A DNA stretch of 64,000 nt, taken from assembly GCA_033782935.1 (NCBI GenBank), contig JAWQEG010000366.1, positions 309,277-373,276 of the forward strand, given 5' to 3'. Below the pieces are notes generated by a model. It worked only from the letters and a program-made list of their open reading frames with translations. It searched no databases and was not told the DNA's origin. This stretch comes from Petrolisthes cinctipes (lineage: Eukaryota; Arthropoda; Malacostraca; Decapoda; Porcellanidae). Positions 45,523-57,971 of the stretch are shown piece after piece. Within the stretch, counting starts at the first letter, position 1; the number at the start of each line of letters is the position of its first letter. The position numbers were made by a program, and so were the translations under genes.

Positions 45523-45735
45523 AAATTGATTGATATTAGGCGCCGCAACAGCGACGTTATATATAGCGCCAGAAAAAGGTGGTAAGAGAGGTGAGACAAC
45601 AAGCTGGAAGGGAATAGAAAGAAAAGAGGGACAGTTGAAGAACTAAAAGCTAGTGGCTGGGGCCGAAGGGGCGCCCAAACCCTTAAAGTATTGCTCACAT
45701 CACTAATGGAGGCAATACCCCCCTACGGGGTTGGA
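45523..45735 (-). repeat. Dispersed SINE-like repeat, copy 3
   Basis: Reverse complement of the repeat at 16772-16976, lying in an intron of the acyltransferase-like gene. Confidence 0.78.
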
Positions 45736-46699
45736 GTGCAAATGATTCGGATGGAAAGGCAAAGGTAAATTATATGCAGGTACACTAAAAGGAAATAATT
45801 TCAATTCAGTATGGGAGTTCTTTTTCATTACGCATTCGTGGAGAGCTATTAGAATGGCAGTTTTTTTTTTTTTTTTTTTTTTTTTTGTAGAAAGGATATA
45901 GTTTCTTATGTACGGCAATTGTACCTATAGGTGGATGGGGGTTGGAGGGCCCAGTGGGGAAGAGGTAAGTAAAGCCTAGTTTTAACATGAACGAAGAAGC
46001 TCCCGACATTGTCAAGAAGAACGGTTTATTTCTTTATATATCTTATTAGGGACCTTTTTCAGGTCCCTTGGCGATGACTCGGGTGTGTCTACGGCAATTC
46101 GGGATATGCCACGTGATCGAAACCGAATAAGGAAAATTGTTGGCGTCCTGCCAAATTACCCCTAACTAATCTACGTATTCTCTATGGTAATCCCCCAACA
46201 TTCGGTCTCGTCGCATATAAGAAAAAAAGTTATGAACCATCTGTGACCTGACATTGCGGAAGCATCGCTAGCTGCCTACGATGACTCTGCGTCTATTCTT
46301 GCGGCATACCGACGACTGCAAAATTTATATAGCTACCGATGTTTCTAAAAAATTAAAGTTCGGGGATGTATTGTGGAGCCATCCTGGATTGTCATGTGAT
46401 GAATTAGGGATTTTATGGCCATGAAGAGTTTAGGCTTTACCTCTCATCACTTACACTACTTTCCTCACACTTCACATTACATTACTCACCTCATCACAAA
46501 ATACGACAGTAATGTAATGGTTGAAAAATAATGTATCAATTGGGCAAAATCAACAAAAATTATTGAGCTATATTTCTGCACAAACAGCATACAGACTATG
46601 ATGAAAGTGTTCTAGCTGTGGAGATGTGCTTAACTAGTATCTTGGTTAAAGGACTTAGATTTCGATTTAGAAGGTAAAGATATCTTAGCCAGAGGCAGT
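45736..46699. other. Intron sequence, no repeat recognised
   Basis: Contains a 27-base T-run at 45860-45886. No coding signal. Confidence 0.4.
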
Positions 46700-47090
46700 G
46701 ATAGAAGAGGAAGCTCTTCGCTACATAGGTGGCTATATTATATAAAAAAAAATTGTAGGAACATACCCATATTTAGGAAATAAGGCCAGCAATTGGGACA
46801 CTGTTTGCATAAGAAAATCATGGACTGAAATGATTAATTGAGGTAAGCTATGCGCTATCTCCCTTGAGAAACATTTTTATTTCAGTTGGTTAAAATAAGA
46901 TAAATATTTAAAGCAGTTCATGGTGAAAGCCTTGGTGAAGGGAAACACTGCTTTAGCTCATTAGCTTCTGCAATAGAACGTATGCGAATTTATTTACCCA
47001 AAGATGTAGTGTTCTGTAAAATATCTGTGTACTTCAGAATGAAACATCTAAACAAAATAATTGATAAAGAGAAGAAAGAAAAAACTTGTA
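46700..47090 (+). pseudogene. Decayed coding relic, family not recognised
   Basis: Fragments in shifting frames read EEEALRYIGGYI (about 46706-46741), YPYLGNKASNWDTV, and VHGESLGEGKHCFSSLASAI with FCKISVYFRMKHLNK (46915-47056). The pattern looks like the C-terminal part of a transposase-type or THAP-associated protein, but I cannot name it. Several stops and shifts make it non-functional. It lies in the acyltransferase-like gene's intron. Confidence 0.35.
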
Positions 47091-48209
47091 GACATATGAA
47101 TAGCAAAATGACAAGCAAAATAAAGTTATGCAGTAACATAGCTGGGTAAAATGAGATGTAAAAAATGTGAAAAGTATTTTTCATACCCATATAATTTTTT
47201 TAATTATACCGTAATTTAATATATGTACTGTATATACAATAAAGTTTGTATTGATATCTTCTATTAGAATATGAGAGGGTTAAGAATGTAAGCTTGTCTA
47301 GAATAACATATATTCAGTCATATACAGCGATGATGCGATGAAGGGAGACATAAATTAAGGAAGAGCTTGGTATGTTACAAGTATGAATGTTAATTCAATG
47401 CTTAATGTGGTGAAACATGAATTAGGTGAGGAAAAATAATGAGTTCGATTGTCACTGCACATTCTCAAGATCAAGGTGTGGTACGGAGCAGCGCTCATCA
47501 TGTCCTCCTCGTAAAGCGACTACAAATTTATGATCTTTTAACCTTAATCGGGATATTCCATGCGCTGTGTTATATGCCAATCGCTTGCAAATCATCTCGA
47601 GTTTGCCGTTTCATACATAAATATTGACATAGTAACGAAATGCGAAATTGGAAAATACATTACTGCCGGAGCATTTTTCCCATAAGAAAATACATAGGGA
47701 GAGATGTCTGATCATAACGAAGGTAGTAGGTAGTGTGTTTTGTGTACTGCGGCGCTGTATGACATGTTGGGCCACCCACGAATGCGTAGTTGACGGATCC
47801 CATGGAGGTCCACTTCCTACTGCTACACCGGCACTCTGGCGGTACAGCAACTGAATCACCGTGGAAGGTCACCGCGGAAGGACCCGAATATTAGTAGCAG
47901 CGTCGGGAGATTACGGCTTAACCGTGAATCACCCTGAATGACCATTGCAATTTCGAAACTCAAAAATCACACTCGACTTCTAGGTTTTCCCTAGATTTTT
48001 CGTAGTTTATCGTCGGTATGCAGGCGGTTATTCGTCGACCAATTACTGAAACGTCGTATCCTATGGAAAAATTGTGAAATTTTATTTTTTATGTCCCCGA
48101 TTTTTTACATTTCGCTAAATTGTAATGGCTTCGGGAACTTATTCGTTATGTTTAAATTCCGCTCACACCGTACATATTGTTATTACAATTTATGTAATTT
48201 ATATCACAG
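47091..48209. other. Intron sequence, nothing recognised
   Basis: AT-rich up to about 47450; no gene or repeat assigned. Confidence 0.35.
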
Positions 48210-48310
48210 ATGGACGGCTTGGTGATAGCTGGAGTGAAGCAGGTGCGACGACACACAATCTCTGATGGACATCTTTACACTCTTGATAAATGTCAACTTA
48301 AGACCCCAAA
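48210..48310 (+). CDS. Glycine N-acyltransferase-like gene, internal exon
   Basis: A 101-bp exon between acceptor ATATCACAG and donor GTATGA encodes MDGLVIAGVKQ...GHLYTLDKCQLKTPK. It starts in phase 0, as required by the preceding exon, and ends after two bases (AA), which join the single A at 50516 to restore a Lys codon before LNGDFYISSL. The HLYTLDKC word corresponds to the hinge before the GNAT domain in the family. Supported mainly by phase and position. Confidence 0.55.
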
Positions 48311-48597
48311 GTATGAGCTCGAATTTCTTTCTGTACAATTATTACTTGAAAGCTTAGTGGAGATTTGTAATGATAGTTGTATGAATTAAAACGGCCTTAC
48401 GAGTTAATTTATGAATTAGTTCGACAGAATGGATAAGGAACAACAAGAATAACTCCATGCGAGAAAGATAGCAAAACCTCGTCATTGAATGCACCTCCTC
48501 ATGCAAATATCCGTGGTGCAATAATGCACATTTCTCTCTAGCAACACCCTTCAGTTCCAGTCTGATCAACCTGTCACTTGACAAAATGTATCTAGTA

Positions 48598-48764
48598 CAC
48601 TCGCAATCCAAAATATGTATCCAGGCTTGCTTCGAATATCCTGATCAAGTATTAAGTGACCTCAAGCAAATATGAAACAGGATAAGCGTTGTATTTGGTT
48701 CACTAGTATGTCAAATGATTCGAAACTTCAGCAAGGCCTGGATACAAATTTTGGATTGCGAGTG
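48598..48764. mobile_element. TA-flanked MITE, copy 1
   Basis: Ends CACTCGCAATCCAAAATA and TTTTGGATTGCGAGTG, flanked by TA on both sides, Tc1/mariner-like. 167 bp. Confidence 0.8.
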
Positions 48765-48799
48765 TAGTAGATACTGACCCTTTGCTTTCCTAGGCTGTA

Positions 48800-48970
48800 C
48801 ACTCGCAATTCAAAATATTTTTCCAGGTCTTGTTGAAGTTTCGAATCATTTGACATACTAGTTAACCAATTACAACATGCACTTATCCTGTTTCATATTT
48901 GCTTGAGCTCGCCTAATACTCGATCAGGCTATTCGAAGCAAGCCTGGATACATATTTTGGATCGCGAGTG
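48800..48970. mobile_element. TA-flanked MITE, copy 2 (inverted)
   Basis: Same family as 48598-48764 in the opposite orientation, 35 bp away. It shares GAATCATTTGACATACTAGT and AAGCAAGCCTGGATACATAT in reverse orientation and is also flanked by TA. Confidence 0.8.
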
Positions 48971-48972
48971 TA

Positions 48973-49183
48973 CAGTCTCCTCCACTCCTGCCTTCACCAC
49001 ATCAGCGTTGCCATCGTGTGTCCCCCAAATTGTGTGAAACACCACCAGTTTTGAGACTCAGATTCGAAGCATATACCAAGACCCTGGCATATATTTCGGA
49101 TCGTAATCTCGAAACTGATGGTTCACACGATATGGGGAGGAGGAGGAGACACATTGGCAACGCTGATGTGGTGGAGACTGTAC
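48973..49183. repeat. Inverted repeat, ~80-bp arms
   Basis: CAGTCTCCTCCACTC...CACATCAGCGTTGCCA (48973-49013) pairs with TTGGCAACGCTGATGTGGTGGAGACTG (49153-49180), and CACCACCAGTTTTGAGA with TCTCGAAACTGATGGT. Another MITE-like palindrome next to the two TA-flanked copies. Confidence 0.65.
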
Positions 49184-49354
49184 CTTCTGCCCTTCTTTTT
49201 AATTTGTGCTAGTTGTCCCTCTATTTCATTCTTGTGGTTATAGGTCTTTCTGGCCTAGCCCTGTCTTCTTTCTTCCCATATATATATATATCATTATGAT
49301 GATCTAAGATGCTAATCACTCACAATATATATATATATTGGTGTATCCAGGGAG

Positions 49355-50399
<1,045 letters not shown>

Positions 50400-50515
50400 A
50401 ATGATTATAATAAAATAAAAAAATAAGGTCCGTTTAGTCCTGGAACAGCTTGTCATATTACATTAAGTGTAGCAAGCAGATGACTCTCAATAAGACTTGC
50501 TATATGATGTTGCAG

Positions 50516-51053
50516 ACTGAATGGCGACTTCTACATCAGCAGTCTGGGACCAGCTGACATGGAAATCGTTCGGTCCTTTTGGTCGTACAGTTTTACTGAG
50601 ACAAGAGAAGTACACCTGAAAATGATTACTTCCTTCCCGTCCGTTGCTATACGAATGAAATCTTCTAACTCTCTAAAAGCAAAGAAGACAGACGTACAGA
50701 ACGAATGGGATAATGGAGCGATGAATGAAAAACATAAAGATATCCCGGAAAAAGAGAGGAATGATGAAGAAACATTAGTGTCTTGGATTCATTCATACAA
50801 GAATGGATCAATCGGTAATACGTTTACAGTAAAGGAACAACGTCGACGAGGACTGGCCAAAGTTGCAACACAGACTCTGGCCCATCACTTCTTGCAGAAG
50901 GGTCATATTCCCGTGGTCTCGATCGATTCCATGAACACCACTTCTATTGCTTTTCACAAGAGCATGGGGTTCAAGTTGAGTTGTGCAGTGGAAGACGCCA
51001 TTAGATTCCCAGAAGGCACTTCCCTAAAGGACTTGAAATTTGAGCTGCCTTAG
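50516..51053 (+). CDS. Glycine N-acyltransferase-like gene, last exon (GNAT domain)
   Basis: It follows the acceptor GTTGCAG. After one base completing a split Lys codon, the frame reads LNGDFYISSLGPADMEIVRSF, then SFPSVAI, a polar Lys/Asn/Glu-rich insert of about 35 residues, and the GNAT core: VSWIHSYKNG (strand 4), QRRRGLA (acetyl/acyl-CoA pyrophosphate loop, Q/R-X-X-G-X-A), VVSIDSMNTTSIAFHKSMGF (C-terminal part). Stop at 51051-51053. This is the FR47-like domain of glycine N-acyltransferase-like enzymes, which transfer acyl groups from CoA to amino acids. The insert between the two strands is unusual. An AATAAA lies 51 bases after the stop. Confidence 0.82.
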
Positions 51054-51103
51054 AAAGTTTCTTTATAGGATATCACAATCAAGTCGTGCAAAACTCTGTT
51101 TTA

Positions 51104-51109
51104 AATAAA
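51104..51109 (+). terminator. Polyadenylation signal of the acyltransferase-like gene
   Basis: AATAAA 51 bases past the stop codon on the plus strand. Confidence 0.65.
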
Positions 51110-51380
51110 TTCTGTGCATAAAAATGTCTATGAAAGTTAGTCTTACTCTGAGTTGCTTAAGTATATGTATATAGGGTTTCAGAGGCAAGGCGTGTAGAAA
51201 CTCCAAGAATTGTATGTTTAGTTAATTCTGTGCAGGAAATATCCTATTGTAGCTATGATTCCTGAAGAGTTAGAGTTTATTCTTTTCTTTTCTATACTTC
51301 ATCCCCGGGACTGTAGGCTGTCAGTAATCTGTGACTTTGCGAGGCTCCGAGATTATTGAGTGTCTAGATGAAACAGTGGA
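51110..51380. other. Unassigned sequence
   Basis: 3' flank of the acyltransferase-like gene; no feature recognised. Confidence 0.35.
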
Positions 51381-52430
51381 TTATTATTATTGATTTTTAG
51401 ATGCCAGTAGGGAACAGCTAAGGTCATATGCTGCCCAACATAAAATGGTTATCTACATTATTAATAAAATATGTACATACATTAATTAGGCTTCCCTCCC
51501 CCGAAAGGGATAGGCAGCATGATTAAAAGGACATATAAACTAAAAAGCACATTTTTACTAAAAGAACCTGTCAACTCAAGTAAAATACTGGTAAATAAAA
51601 GAATCAAAACAAAAAACATTAAACTATCTAAAAACCACAAATATCATAAAATCACAATTTGTGGAGGAGGCTAGCCTCCTTCACATAGGATAGGGTGTTC
51701 CCCCCCACACTACAAACCTCCTCCCCGAGCACCTGGAAGAGACTGTAAGAACCGTTACCCACCCGGTACTCGAAGAGGTGCCTACGACGAAGGTCCCCAA
51801 GGCTGGGACACTCGGCAAGAAGATGCCACACTGTCAGAGGGACCAGACAATCATCACAGTAGAGAGGGGAAGCCCTCTCCATTAAAAACCCATGAGTTAA
51901 TAGTGTGTGGCCAATGCGGAGACGGGTAAGAGCCGTCTTCCACTGGCGGGACAGGCCGGTGTAGCTTCACAAACCAAGGCGCTGATGGATGCCGCGAAGC
52001 TTGGTAGCCCCGATGGTGTTCCATCTGTCCTGGCAGCAGGAACGAACAGCAGCATCTATGTAGGGTCGAAGGTCCACTGCAGGTACTGGATGATGCATGG
52101 CATGAGGCCGAGAACTGGAGGCCGCAGCTTTAGCCAGGGCGTCTGCCCGCTCATTCCCATAGACACCCACATGAGCTGGGACCTAACAAAATGTAACTCT
52201 GCAGCCACGACGACCCAGGAGGACAAGCGACTTGAGAATGTCCAACACCAGGGGATGGGAAGAGTTAAAATTGCCCAAGGCCTGCAAGGCACTACAGGAA
52301 TCGCAAAAAATAGTAAAGGAAGGCTGAGGGAGAGTAAAAATCACTTGGAGGGCATATAAAATGGTCGAAAGCTCGGCAGTAAAAATGGACATGACAAAAG
52401 GGAGGCTGTGAGAGACTGTGGAGCTTCATG
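51381..52430 (-). mobile_element. 5'-truncated RNase H LINE
   Basis: The minus-strand copy holds the RNase H and C-terminal end of ORF2, a ~270-bp 3' UTR and an ATAATAATAA-type tail at 51381-51391. The TAA-type tail differs from the poly(A) of the LINE at 9407, so it belongs to another family. Confidence 0.75.
51652..52430 (-). pseudogene. LINE ORF2 C-terminus with RNase H
   Basis: One continuous frame reads IFTAELSTILYAL, FTIFCDSCSALQAL, then a TAG (plus 52183-52185) where the conserved Trp of the WVPAH motif is expected, then VGVYGNERADALAKAAA. A TGA (plus 51967-51969) follows, then RASPLYCDDCLVPLTVWHLL, a C-C-H-C type tail. Both stops are point changes in frame. The RNase H would remove RNA from the DNA hybrid. 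The RT part is missing. Confidence 0.78.
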
Positions 52431-53187
52431 GTTTTAGTTGCTTCTCTTCTGCTCCACTAGATTTATACACGTCAGTGACGTCACTATCAGGACTTCTCAC
52501 TACCCTTTGACTACCCTTAACATCTTCTACCATTATTCAAAGAGTGCAGGAAGAATAGTTTTCCTAATACTTTCTACTTCTCTCTGCATGTCTATTGGCA
52601 GTTTACAACCAGTCTGTTAAGATGTGGACAAAACCATAAAAGTCTTGGGACACCTTCGAACTCGACTCAATCTCTACTCTCTTTAGATGTCCTTCATTTG
52701 CTTCTTTTTCCTTTGGGTTTGCTTTCCTACCTTGATGTCACCTTTTGCCTTAATCAATCAATCATTCTTTCTCCGCATGGACTGCCACTGTCTCTTTATC
52801 AATCCATGTATTATTATTAGGCTTCCACAAATCATACTATGCCCAAGTCCTTATATTTTTGTAACACTTTAGGCTTGTTCACGCAACATTTCCAATTCAA
52901 TATGATATTGATCTTGAAAGATTGGGTGAGCATAGTGAACGGGCAATATTGCCTTCGACAGCAGAGCCTTCTATGTAAACATTGGAGCCACATGGAGTGT
53001 CTCTATCGTCATGGCTGCCGGACAGGATCATTACCAAGAGGAGGTATTATTTCCTTAATTGGCCAACCAGACACGGATGTTATTCGGCATTTTATCATCA
53101 GATTAAATGCCAATGTTGTAACTGGTAAATTAATAATTTAATCAAAGAATCCTGAAGCCTAATCTATTCAACAAATATAGACCTAAG
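52431..53187. other. Unassigned sequence
   Basis: No gene supported. 52880-52960 contains TCAATATGATATTGA, also seen near 53850. Confidence 0.35.
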
Positions 53188-53397
53188 GCCGTTGTCACAC
53201 TATGCGGATCCGCCGCAGAATGGCGATGGCAAGGTGCGATGTCGTACCGCCGCAAAAGCGTCCAAGACAAGCGAAGAAAATTGTTTGTATCTTTTTTTTC
53301 TTACTCTAATATATATTATTAATACAAATTGTGGTTAATACCACTGTGTGGCGTGCCGCACAGTGTGACACGGTACACGATTTGTGGCTCCGACGAG
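53188..53397. mobile_element. MITE-like element
   Basis: The ends CGTTGTCACACTATGCGG and CCGCACAGTGTGACACGG are imperfect inverted repeats around a ~170-bp centre without an ORF. Boundaries approximate. Confidence 0.55.
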
Positions 53398-54552
53398 CAC
53401 AACTCTGGGATGTCTGATAAACAGAGAAATTTTGTCATTAGGGGTAATTTCTGACGGAAACTTGGTGCATCTCTTATTGACAATCGTAATTACACATACT
53501 GTCATCCAACACAGGGTTTATCTGTAAATACATGCTAAAATAACAATTAAAACATGGATAATAATACGTCTGGGAAGCCTCCATGGTTCTACTGCTAATC
53601 TTATCTGCCGCTCGGAGTTAAACAAACAATAACACCCGTGACTGGCCGATCTATAGCTGCTCCATCTCACGTCGAGAGGTTAAACCACCATGCTCTGTAT
53701 GGTGTTATGATGATGCAAATATTCCTTCTTAAGAGTACAACTAGTACTACAAAAACATGGCCGACAGACACTGGTAATGTTTACATATCAGTATTCAATA
53801 TCAAGCAAAATACCTCCGGATGTATTTTGAAAATTTTTGGGTGATATTGCTCAAGTTCAATATCATATTGAATTCGGTGCTCACGTGAACGGGTTATAAA
53901 GTCAAGTTTAATATCATTTATTGGATATTGGGCAAGATATTGAGACAGTAAGGAAGCTCCTTATGCATCTACCCAGGTGAACAGACTCTAGAATACACGG
54001 TACAGTTTTTTTGGTAACATACAAAGGTGCAGTACATATGGTATGGGGGAAGACCAGCCTGCTGAAGTTGCGTCTTGGAGACGGCAGTTACAGTGTCACT
54101 TGTGTAGTAGTGTAGGGCATGGGAACAGCGTGTGGGCATAGTGCGAACACGTGGACTTCAGGTGTGTGATGACGGCAGGTACAGTTAGTCCTTCCTCCTT
54201 AGTAGCTCGCTGGGATAGTCTCACTCACACGCGCCGCTCCGCTCTTTTATATCCTTGCTCTAGGTTCCCGTATGTAGCATCATTCACGTGATCACGTCAT
54301 CCCTTGACCTTCTGCACCCACCTAGGTTCATACCTGGAGGAAGTGGGAGGCTGGCGGCTGGGTTCCCAAGAGTACGCTAAGCTGAGCCAGGGGACGGGAT
54401 TAACCAAACCGCCAGACTATGGCTTGTCTGGGACGGGGAGATCACAAAGAAGCAGGGAGCGGTGTACCAGCACATGGAATATATATATATATATAAGACG
54501 GAGTAGTGCGTATGCCACCACTACAATACATAAACTTACAGTTTACAAGTTT

Positions 54553-54588
<36 letters not shown>

Positions 54589-55103
54589 CATCTCTCTAAA
54601 TCAATATACTCGTACGGGAACACATAAATTAATATTTTACCTATGTGTAATTAAACAGATTCATATGAATTCTCACAGTCCATAAATTTTTCACGGTGCA
54701 GAAGAGTTTTATATTCTTAGAAGGATTTTCTAATAATTGCATCCCTGAGCCATACTCTGTAAACAAGGATATTTTCTTTTTAACATAACCTCAAACTATA
54801 TTAATTTTCTAATTGGGATGAATCACTCTTCATGCCAAGCAATATTAATAAGAAGAGATATTAAAGGGTATTCATGCTCTCCTGTTGGTAATTGAAGCCC
54901 TACTAATTCCTCCACACTATGCTCCAGAACAGTTCCCCTGCTCGTATAGTGAAAAAGACTGCCTTCTGACATAGTGTGGAGACATCTGCAGCCATTGATT
55001 TCGTTTTCATCCACAAACAGCTACTTACATCATTTAACCTATATACTTACTCTCTACCGGCACATGATTTAACGTGTCACAGAAAACCCTCGCTACGGAA
55101 GCA
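53398..55103. other. Unassigned sequence
   Basis: Contains (AT)n at 54479-54495 and (CA)n at 54555-54581. Short open frames have no domain. No gene supported. Confidence 0.35.
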
Positions 55104-55267
55104 TTGAGGGTAGATTCTCTTGTTGGCAAATTGGAAGGTTTCTTATTCTTCCTAACTCTACCAGGAAACAGACGACCTTAATGTTACAAATAAGGGTATC
55201 TGTTTCGTAGCATAGTTTGAAAGAATCAGTAGCCTTCCAATTTACCAGAAAGAAAATCTTTCCTTAA
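55104..55267. mobile_element. TTAA-type MITE
   Basis: 164 bp, TTGAGGGTAGATTCTCTTG to CTTTCCTTAA; inverted ends share GCAAATTGGAAGG / CCTTCCAATTTACC. The left TTAA has mutated to TTGA. Confidence 0.72.
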
Positions 55268-55594
55268 GTGTAGAGTACAGAGACATTGTTCCCTGACGGT
55301 ACCTACACACACGGCTGATTACAAAGGAACCTGACCCCCTGATTACAAAGGAACCTAAATATAAATAAAGTTCTTTCTCCATTAATCGGTCACAGACTAT
55401 CGCCTCTCTCAGGATGACATCGGGTGATATACTCTATTCTCAGTGGGGCGTAAAGGGCTATATTCTACTCTCAGGGCTATATAGCCTATTCTCAGGTGGG
55501 TTAATATATTCTACTCTCGGGAGGTTGTGGGGGTAAGGAAGGGTGAAAAGGCAAGGATATAACTTTAACATGTCCCTAGTTATAGATTGATTTG

Positions 55595-55625
<31 letters not shown>

Positions 55626-55658
55626 TCAGTTTGTTGAAATGCCTGAAACCTGGAGTGT
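55268..55658. other. Unassigned sequence with (TTA)n
   Basis: (TTA)n at about 55597-55626 and short duplicated words (TATATTCTACTCTC) at 55449-55516. Confidence 0.5.
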
Positions 55659-55809
55659 CGAGTACTGATCTTTTTCCAGTTTCATCTACACAACACCAAA
55701 ATTTGAAACTCAAATTGTTGTCGACAATGAAAGCCTCTTTAATGAGTGGAGTTATCCAGAGTGCAATAATTGGTATTGTTGTGTGTAATGTTGTCTTTGC
55801 TATTAGCAT

Positions 55810-55869
<60 letters not shown>

Positions 55870-56034
55870 TGTTCATCAGTGATCTTCTTACCTGTACTTT
55901 TTCACCTAGTTACTCATATACCAATTATTGTACTCTGGACCACTCCACTCATTTAAGAGGCTTTCATTGTCGACAACAATTTGAGTTTCAAAAATTGGTG
56001 TTGTGTAGATGAAACTGGAAAAAAGATCAATACT
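55659..56034. repeat. Inverted repeat with (TC)n centre
   Basis: Arms 55659-55774 and 55923-56034 are complementary (TTTCATCTACACAACACCAA; TTGTTGTCGACAATGAAAGC). The loop holds (TC)n at 55813-55866. Confidence 0.78.
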
Positions 56035-56274
56035 GGTGAACAGGCATGATGATGAAATGGAAGCCCCAATTCTCCCTATTATTCTTCCAACGTTCTCTTT
56101 TGTTGTACTTCCCCCTTCAGCAGGTGTCTGCAGCCTCCTCCTGGTTGACGAAACTTTTAATACCAGATATCCCCATGTTGTAATTTGTAAATTATTTTAT
56201 ATCACTGACGTTTTTACTCTTGGGGTCGTTGCCAGTAGCCTCCAATGGTGTCCAGATATATTGTTCCTTGACTG

Positions 56275-56572
56275 TACATTATGTAGCCTACATAGTGCAC
56301 ACAGAACAATACATACAGTACATTATGTAGCCTACATAGTGCACACAGAACAATACATACATTACATAACGTAGCCTACATAGTGCACACAGAACAATAC
56401 ATACATTACATAGCCTACATAGTGCACGCAGAACAATACATACATTACAGAACGTAGCCTACATAGTGCATACAGAACAATACATACAGTACATTATGTA
56501 GCCTACATAGTGCACACAGAACAATACATAGAGTACATTATGTAGCCTACATAGTGCATACAGTACAATTCA
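56275..56572. repeat. Minisatellite, ~44-bp unit, about seven copies
   Basis: Unit built on ACATTATGTAGCCTACATAG and TGCACACAGAACAATACATA, with small deletions in units 3 and 4. Confidence 0.9.
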
Positions 56573-56741
56573 TACAGAAGTACATATATACTATATGCAT
56601 TATAATAGTACATACAGAAGGGAGTAATTAATGCACCTCCGCTGATACTAGACTTATATTTTATTTCTTTGATATTACTATTCAACAAGTAAGAATAAAC
56701 GTGCTAAATATTTATATAACTGAAAAGTGTTACTTGAATAA
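56573..56741. other. Unassigned sequence
   Basis: No gene. Confidence 0.35.
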
Positions 56742-57010
56742 AGAGTTGTTGTTGATGTTCTCCCCGGGCAGCATGGCCTCCTGCCCCACAGACCCCAGGT
56801 AACCTCTGGTCGCAGTGAAAAAACAAATTAAAAGAAAGGAGGGGCTGGCCCTATATGCCTGGGATACCGAAGAAAATCACAGGAAGAGTTACGTTACCAC
56901 AAGAGCTACAAGTGGGGCCGCACCTTCCATGAGATCAGTCCTGAAGGGACCATAAGGGGGAGGGAGTTTAGACATCTGCATGCAAAGGGATAATGCATCC
57001 CCGTGTGATG
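56742..57010. repeat. Dispersed repeat, copy 2
   Basis: Uninterrupted copy of the repeat at 37414-37870 (GTTGTTGTTGATGTTCTCC, GGAGGGGCTGGCCCTATAT). Confidence 0.6.
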
Positions 57011-57622
57011 GCGGTCCACACAGCAGTTTTTGAAAAAAGAGCCTCCGGTTGCAGTACACCTCACATGGATTTTTAATTCATGAGGGCAGATCTCTTCAAA
57101 TTCACTGGAAAGTGACCAGATCCGACAACATTCCTTATTCTAGCCCTGTGGGGGATGGCTGTTATTCACAGAGAACAAAGTCAGCAACCCAGGGCAAAGA
57201 AAAAAGAGTAATATGCAAGAACAAATAATAAATAGCTGCTATTATTTACTGTGCTAACATAAAAAAGGAACAAAGTTTTTGCAGGCTCCCGATTCATCCA
57301 ATTATTGCCACACAATAACACGCATACTGTGGAAGTGTGTCTTAAGACATAGTTTGAAAGAATCAGTAACCCTCATGTGCACTTTACCAACGAAGTCAAA
57401 GACCAACTAAAGCAGCTTATTTATAACTAGTCATATTCGTACAGGCTACAAACGACAATGATTTCCTCTACACTGTTGATCGTGTCATCAAACCTGATGG
57501 CCACTAGTTTTCAGGTAGTAATTTTCCATGCCATTGTATGAAGTGTACGGGCAAATCAAAGATCATTATAACATGCAAACTTACACTATTGAAATTGTGG
57601 ATATAGTACATCAGAGATGTAT
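57011..57622. other. 3' flank of the fibrinogen-related gene
   Basis: No feature recognised except remnants of MITE words near 57335-57370 (CTTAAGACATAGTTTGAAAG). Confidence 0.35.
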
Positions 57623-57788
57623 TCAGGCTCTGGGACGGAACATCATGGTTGTGTTCATGAGTGAGTACTTGTGGCCTTTCCACTTACTCCAGTGGATTCC
57701 GTCTGCATCAGTGGTGTGAATGCCCTCATACTGGAAGCCGTTGAGGTTGGAACGGTAGCAACTTGCGTATCACCACGCTCCCTTATAG
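57623..57788 (-). pseudogene. Fibrinogen-related protein gene, exon 4
   Basis: The acceptor CTCTCCCTTCAG precedes the exon. Its first base completes a split Asp codon from exon 3, then YKGAW-stop-YASCYRSNLNG and WSKWKGHKYSLMNTTMMFRP follow, the standard end of a fibrinogen domain, with the terminal TGA at 57623-57625. An in-frame TGA (plus-strand TCA at 57770-57772) replaces the second Trp of the WWY motif, codon 284 of a nominal 332. It removes the last 49 residues, including the second Cys of the terminal disulfide. TGG to TGA is a one-base change; assembly error or polymorphism cannot be excluded. Confidence 0.85.
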
Positions 57789-57971
57789 CTGAAGGGAGAG
57801 CAGAAGATTTATAGCACGATAAATATTGTGGACGAAGACTTTATTTTCAGCTCACCTTGCACTTATTATATGGCATGACACACAAAGTATCGTACTAGTA
57901 TTCATTTACATCATGACAAAATTATTCTGCATCAATCAAGTTAACTGTGCTGGATACAACTCATGACTCAC
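57789..57971 (-). other. Intron 3 of the fibrinogen-related gene
   Basis: GTGAGT donor at 57971-57966 and CAG acceptor at 57791-57789 (minus strand). Confidence 0.8.

Noticed and set aside
57770..57772. Selenocysteine codon in the fibrinogen-related gene
   Set aside because: The position is a conserved Trp, and fibrinogen-domain proteins are not selenoproteins; a TGG to TGA change is simpler.
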